This document shows positions 59,994-64,000 of a DNA stretch of 64,000 bases, piece after piece. The notes beneath the pieces were generated by a model. That model did not search any database, was not told the DNA's origin, and worked only from the letters and a program-made list of their open reading frames with translations. Each line of letters opens with the position of its first letter. Positions within the stretch are counted from its first letter, which is position 1. This DNA comes from Xanthobacter sp. NM-59 (GTDB taxonomy: Bacteria > Pseudomonadota > Alphaproteobacteria > Rhizobiales > Xanthobacteraceae): contig NZ_JACBFQ010000008.1 in assembly GCF_021401125.1 (NCBI RefSeq), positions 1 through 64,000 on the forward strand, given 5' to 3'. The position numbers and the translations under genes are program-made.

Positions 59994-60761
59994 TCAATTG
60001 TTGCCGTTGTTGAACATCCGCGCGTTGCCGGGCTGGTAGCCGGTGCCGGGCGTCAGGAACCGCTCGCGCTGGATGCGGCCCTGTTCGGCAGCAGTCGCGC
60101 GCTCTGCTTCGGTCAGTGCATTGGCGCGGCCGTTCGCAGAGATGACCGCGATGAGGTCGGAAAGCTGTTGCGATTGAAGCGCGAGAAGCTGGTTGCCGGC
60201 CTGCGTCGCCTGCAATGCCCCGGTCGCGCCTTGGCTCTGGCCGACAAGGGCGGCCATCTCGGCACGGTTGCTGTCGATATTGCCGACCGCCCCAGCCTGC
60301 ACGCGCATAGCGTCCTGCAAGCCGCCGACCGTGTTCTCCCAACGCGAGCGCGCATCCGCGACAAGCTGGGCGTCGGTCGCCGAAAGCGAGACATTGCCAT
60401 AACGCTGCTGGAACGCTTGGTCGATCTGGCCGACTTCGAACGCGATGTTCTGCGCTTGGCCGAGAAGCTGCTGCGTGCGCTGAACGCTCTGCTGAAGCTG
60501 CTGGAGCGAGGAATATGGCAGGCTCGCCAGATTGCGGGCCTGATTGATGAGCATCTGCGCCTCGTTCTGGAGCGAGGTGATCTGGTTGTTGATCTGCTCC
60601 AGCGTGCGGGCGGCCGTAAGCACGTTCTGCGCGTAGTTGGACGGGTCATAGACGATCCGACCGAAAAGCTGGGCGTGAGCCGGTGCCGCCGCCATCGGCG
60701 AAAGCGCGACGGGCACGGCAAGCGCCAGTGCGAGGGCCGAAGCCATTCTGAAATAGGTCAT
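59994..60761 (-). CDS. trbJ: Conjugal transfer protein TrbJ (VirB5-like)
   Basis: 255 aa, signal peptide ending AAAPAHA, then VYDPSNYAQNVLTAARTLEQINNQITSLQNEAQ, a long coiled coil. VirB5-type proteins sit at the pilus tip. ATG 60761 (MTYFRMASA) is chosen for the signal peptide. Confidence 0.9.
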   Translation of the reverse strand: MTYFRMASALALALAVPVALSPMAAAPAHAQLFGRIVYDPSNYAQNVLTAARTLEQINNQITSLQNEAQMLINQARNLASLPYSSLQQLQQSVQRTQQLLGQAQNIAFEVGQIDQAFQQRYGNVSLSATDAQLVADARSRWENTVGGLQDAMRVQAGAVGNIDSNRAEMAALVGQSQGATGALQATQAGNQLLALQSQQLSDLIAVISANGRANALTEAERATAAEQGRIQRERFLTPGTGYQPGNARMFNNGNN

Positions 60762-60811
60762 GGAAGAATCTCCTGTGTGGGGTGAGTATCGAGCCGGCCC
60801 GGCGCGGCGGA

Positions 60812-63250
60812 TTACGCTCGGTCGGCAAGATTGGTGAGGTTTGGGATCAGGTCGGCCGCCCAATCGACGCCGCGCACCCGTAGCCACGCCGCGAGGAAGC
60901 CGTCGCGGCCGTGCTCGGCGACGATCTGCGCAATGAGCGTCTGGTCGGACTTGGCGGATGCGGCGCAGAGCGCGAGGCCGACTTCGGACAGGCCAAGCTC
61001 GAACAGGCGATTGCCGCGCCGCGACTGGCAGTAGTAATCCCGTTTGGGCGTGGCCCGTGCGAGGATTTCGATCTGCCTGTCATTCAATCCGAACCGCCTG
61101 TAAATCTCGGTGATCTGCGGTTCGATGGCCCGCTCGTTCGGCAGTAGGAGCCGCGTGGGGCAGCTTTCGATAATCGCGGGCGCGATGTTGCTGCCGTCGA
61201 TGTCGGACAGGCTTTGCGTGGCGAAGATGACGCTGGCGTTCTTCTTGCGTAGCGTTTTCAGCCATTCGCGGAGCTGGCCGGCGAAACCTTCATCGTCCAG
61301 CGCAAGCCAACCCTCGTCGATGATGAGCAGCGTAGGGCGGCCGTCGAGCCGGTCGCCGATGCGATGGAACAGATAGGCGAGCACGGCCGGGGCCGCGCCG
61401 GTCCCGACAAGGCCCTCGATCTCGAACGCCTGCACGTCCGCCGATCCCAAGTGCTCTGCCTCGGCGTCGAGCAACCGGCCATAGGCACCGCCGACGCAGA
61501 ACGGCCGGAGCGCCTGTTTCAGATCGTTGGATTGCAGCAGCACCGCAAGGCCGGTGATGGTGCGTTCTTCGACCGGCGCTGATGCGAGCGAAGTCAGCGC
61601 CGTCCAAAGATGTTCCTTCACCTCGGGCGTGATGGCGATGCCTTCCCGCATGAGGATGGCTGCGATCCAGTCCGCCGCCCATGCGCGTTCATAGGCGTCG
61701 TGGATGCGGGCAAGCGGCTGGAGCGATACGGATGCCTCGGCCCCATCGGTCAGCCCGCCACCCAAATCGTGCCAGTCGCCGCCCATGGCGAGCGCGGCCG
61801 CCCTGATGCTGCCGCCGAAGTCGAAGGCAAACACCTGCGATCCTGCATAGCGGCGGAACTGGAGCGCCATGAGGGCGAGCAGCACGGATTTGCCTGCGCC
61901 GGTGGGGCCGACGACAAGGGTGTGTCCCACGTCGCCAACATGCAAAGACAACCGGAACGGGGTTGAGCCTTCGGTCTTTCCAAAGAGCAAAGGGGGCGCA
62001 CCGAAATGCTCGTCCCGTTCCGGCCCCGCCCACACCGCTGATAGCGGAATCATGTGGGCGAGATTCAAAGTGCTGATGGGTGGCTGCCGCACGTTCGCGT
62101 AGGCGTGTCCGGGCAGGCTGCCGAGCCATGCGTCAACCGCGTTGACGCTCTCGGCCATGGCGGTGAAGTCGCGGCCCTGAACGATCTTCTCGACCAGGCG
62201 CAGCTTCTCGTCGGCAATGCGCGGGTCGGCATGCCAAACGGTGACGGTCGCCGTGACGTAGGCCATGCCCGCCACGTCCGCGCCGAGTTCCTGCAACGCC
62301 ATGTCGGCGTCGAGCGCCTTGTTGGCGGCATCGGTATCCACAAGCGCGGACGCCTCGTTGGTCATCACTTCTTTCAGAATCGCGGCGACGCTCTTGCGCT
62401 TGGCGAACCACTGACGGCGGATGCGGGTTAGCAGCCGGGTCGCATCGGTCTTGTCGAGCAGGATCGCGCGGGTGCTCCACCTGTAGGGGAACGGCAGCCG
62501 ATTCATCTCGTCGAGCAGGCCCGGCGTGGTCGCGGTCGGGAATCCCACGATGGTCAGCACGCGCAGATGTGCGGCGCCAAGGCGCGGCTCCAGCCCGCCG
62601 GTCAAAGGCTGGTCGGCAAGCAGCGCGTCGAGGTGCATCGGCACCTCCGGCACGCGCACGCGATGCCGGTTGGTCGAGATGGTGGAATGGAGATAGGTCA
62701 GCGTCGCGCCGTCATCCATCCAACGGCACTCGGGCATGAACCCGTCGAGCAAGGCCAGCACGCGGTCGGTGCGGTCGATGAAGCCGCGCAGCAGCTCCCA
62801 TGGGTCAACGCCCGTTTTCTCCCGGCCCTCGTAGAGCCATGTTTCCGCGCGGGCCGCTTCCTCGGCCGGGGGCAGCCAGAGGAAGGTCAGGAAGTAGCCC
62901 GACACGAAATGCGTGCCTGCTTCCTCGAAACCGGCCTTGCGCTCTGCATCGACCAGCGCCGATGCGGCATCGGGAAACGTGCTGCCGGGATAGGTCGCGG
63001 CCTCGCTGCGCTGCGCCTCGACGAAGATGCTCCAGCCGGAGCCGAGACGGCGCACGGCATTGTTGATGCGGCCGGCGACGGCGACCAGCTCGGCCGCGAC
63101 GGCGGAATCCAGATCGGGACCGCGAAACTTCGCCGTCCTCTGAAAACTGCCGTCCTTGTTCAAGACGACGCCGGAGCCGAGCAATGCGGCCCATGGCAGA
63201 TAGTCGGCGAGCCGGGCGGCGGTGCGGCGATATTCGGCAAGGTTCATCAT
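60812..63250 (-). CDS. trbE: Conjugal transfer ATPase TrbE (VirB4-like)
   Basis: 812 aa from the MMN start at 63250. The Walker A is VVGPTGAGKSVLLALM and the Walker B region is TLLIIDEGWLALDD, followed by KKNASVIFATQSLSDIDGS. It powers assembly and pilus biogenesis. Full length, no break seen. Confidence 0.94.
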   Translation of the reverse strand: MMNLAEYRRTAARLADYLPWAALLGSGVVLNKDGSFQRTAKFRGPDLDSAVAAELVAVAGRINNAVRRLGSGWSIFVEAQRSEAATYPGSTFPDAASALVDAERKAGFEEAGTHFVSGYFLTFLWLPPAEEAARAETWLYEGREKTGVDPWELLRGFIDRTDRVLALLDGFMPECRWMDDGATLTYLHSTISTNRHRVRVPEVPMHLDALLADQPLTGGLEPRLGAAHLRVLTIVGFPTATTPGLLDEMNRLPFPYRWSTRAILLDKTDATRLLTRIRRQWFAKRKSVAAILKEVMTNEASALVDTDAANKALDADMALQELGADVAGMAYVTATVTVWHADPRIADEKLRLVEKIVQGRDFTAMAESVNAVDAWLGSLPGHAYANVRQPPISTLNLAHMIPLSAVWAGPERDEHFGAPPLLFGKTEGSTPFRLSLHVGDVGHTLVVGPTGAGKSVLLALMALQFRRYAGSQVFAFDFGGSIRAAALAMGGDWHDLGGGLTDGAEASVSLQPLARIHDAYERAWAADWIAAILMREGIAITPEVKEHLWTALTSLASAPVEERTITGLAVLLQSNDLKQALRPFCVGGAYGRLLDAEAEHLGSADVQAFEIEGLVGTGAAPAVLAYLFHRIGDRLDGRPTLLIIDEGWLALDDEGFAGQLREWLKTLRKKNASVIFATQSLSDIDGSNIAPAIIESCPTRLLLPNERAIEPQITEIYRRFGLNDRQIEILARATPKRDYYCQSRRGNRLFELGLSEVGLALCAASAKSDQTLIAQIVAEHGRDGFLAAWLRVRGVDWAADLIPNLTNLADRA

Positions 63251-63263
63251 CGACGCGCCTCCC

Positions 63264-63545
63264 TCAAATTGCCAGAAAAGCCGGGATGCGCAGATGCCGC
63301 CGCCCGACCTCGACAAAGAGGGGGTCACGCTTCGCCGCCCATACGGCCGCGAAATGGCCGATGGCCCATATGGCGAGGCCGACCAGCCAAAGGCGCAGGC
63401 CGAGGCCCACGGCCCCGGCCAGCGTCCCATTCAGAATCGCGATGGAGCGCGGTGCGCCGCCGAGCAGGATATGCTCGGTCAATGCCCGGTGGACCGGGAT
63501 TGAAAATCCCGGCACCGCGTCGAGTTGTTCAAGGCCGGCCGCCAT
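63264..63545 (-). CDS. trbD: Conjugal transfer protein TrbD (VirB3-like)
   Basis: 93 aa with VPGFSIPVHRALTEHILLGGAPRS and TM segments (LNGTLAGAVGLGLRLWLVGLAIWAIGHFA). Start overlaps the trbC stop. Confidence 0.9.
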   Translation of the reverse strand: MAAGLEQLDAVPGFSIPVHRALTEHILLGGAPRSIAILNGTLAGAVGLGLRLWLVGLAIWAIGHFAAVWAAKRDPLFVEVGRRHLRIPAFLAI

Positions 63546-63877
63546 CAGATGAGCGCCCCGCCGCCGAACGAGAAGAACGACAGGAAGAAGCTCGACGCCG
63601 CGAAGGCAATAGACAGGCCGAACACGATCTGGATCAGCTTTCGAAAGCCGCCGCCCGTATCGCCGAAGGCCAAAGTCAGGCCGGTCACGATGATGATGAT
63701 GACAGCGATGATCTTGGCGACCGGCCCCTCAATTGATTGCAGGATGCTTTGGAGGGGCGCTTCCCATGGCATCGACGAACCGGACGCATGGGCGGCCGGG
63801 GCGAGCATGAGGCTGAAGGCAAGGGCGGATGCGGCGGTCGCGGCGAAGCGATAGCCGCGCGAAAACGTGCGGATCAT
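63545..63877 (-). CDS. trbC: Conjugal transfer protein TrbC (VirB2-like pilin)
   Basis: 110 aa prepilin. Signal peptide ending PAAHASGSS, then WEAPLQSILQSIEGPVAKIIAVIIIIVTGL and a second hydrophobic helix. It would be processed to the pilus subunit. Overlaps the trbB stop (ATGA). Confidence 0.9.
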   Translation of the reverse strand: MIRTFSRGYRFAATAASALAFSLMLAPAAHASGSSMPWEAPLQSILQSIEGPVAKIIAVIIIIVTGLTLAFGDTGGGFRKLIQIVFGLSIAFAASSFFLSFFSFGGGALI

Positions 63878-64000
63878 GAAGATTCTCCTGTGTTGGGGTT
63901 GGCTTGGATGATGCGGTAGTCGCCGTCCGGCCCCAGCCCCTCGACGCGGGCGAGTTCGGCCAGCCGGCGCGCGGAACCACGCCCGGATAGGACGGCAACA
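63874..64000 (-). CDS. trbB: Conjugal transfer ATPase TrbB (VirB11-like), C-terminal fragment
   Basis: The last 41 codons, continuing past the window edge. It reads VAVLSGRGSARRLAELARVEG and ends YRIIQANPNTGESS, as VirB11-type TrbB proteins usually do. The family matches the operon order (trbB first, then C, D, E). Confidence 0.85.
   Translation of the reverse strand, partial: VAVLSGRGSARRLAELARVEGLGPDGDYRIIQANPNTGESS

Larger units (their letters stand above)
50896..64000. mobile_element. Conjugative element (ICE-like), left part, continues past window
   Basis: It contains a serine recombinase, a TumA/TumE-like toxin-antitoxin pair, a HEPN-like cargo protein and a Trb mating-pair operon running to the window edge. 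The left boundary is placed at the recombinase stop, inside the att repeat; the true end is not proven. Relaxase and coupling-protein genes are not in view. The right end is outside the window. Confidence 0.7.

Overview
The window is about 64 kb of GC-rich DNA (mid to high 60s percent GC by eye) from a methylotrophic alphaproteobacterium. It is most likely a member of the Hyphomicrobiales in or near the Xanthobacteraceae. That placement is inferred from gene content and style; there is no 16S gene in the window.

Region 1 (1-25,079) is a C1-oxidation island. It opens with the 3' end of fae. A lanthanide/PQQ cluster follows: two beta-propellers, an MxaD-like SRPBCC protein, a small CxxC protein, and a lut-type ABC system (binding protein, ATPase, permease). 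Next come the minus-strand genes for a zinc metallohydrolase, XoxF, XoxG, XoxJ, the rhodanese-like CxxxCW protein and the SoxYZ-like carrier. XoxF is a lanthanide-type methanol dehydrogenase with a WDYDG motif. A second, NitT/TauT-type ABC importer and a LutH-like TonB receptor complete this part. The tetrahydromethanopterin genes mtdB, mch, orf5, orf7 and orf6 close the island. Together they would import lanthanide, oxidise methanol in the periplasm and oxidise formaldehyde in the cytoplasm.

Region 2 (25,343-33,770) holds an M24 aminopeptidase and a dipeptide-type ABC importer operon. A GntR/FadR-family regulator lies upstream, and a 28-bp palindrome sits just before the binding-protein gene. 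The region ends in tRNA-Ser(CGA).

Region 3 (33,711-50,928) is an integrated element of about 17.2 kb bounded by an exact 60-bp repeat of the tRNA 3' half. It has a tyrosine integrase, paired RHH regulators with three evenly spaced operator-like sites, an AlpA-like excisionase/regulator, a MerR-like regulator and a DUF927 primase-helicase broken into two frames. It also has a full head module (portal, protease-capsid fusion, connector, terminase subunits, HNH). Of the tail genes only a gp10-like protein, a chaperone and a tape measure are present. No tail tube, baseplate, fibre or lysis genes are seen. The gene content resembles a capsid-forming phage satellite, or a prophage decayed to that state.

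Region 4 (50,896-64,000) is the edge of a conjugative element. It carries a large serine recombinase whose last codons lie inside the 60-bp att repeat, a TumA/TumE-like toxin-antitoxin pair, and a lower-GC HEPN-like protein that is a candidate defence gene. The Trb mating-pair operon (trbB-C-D-E-J-K-L-F-G-I plus DUF2274) runs off the window's right edge.
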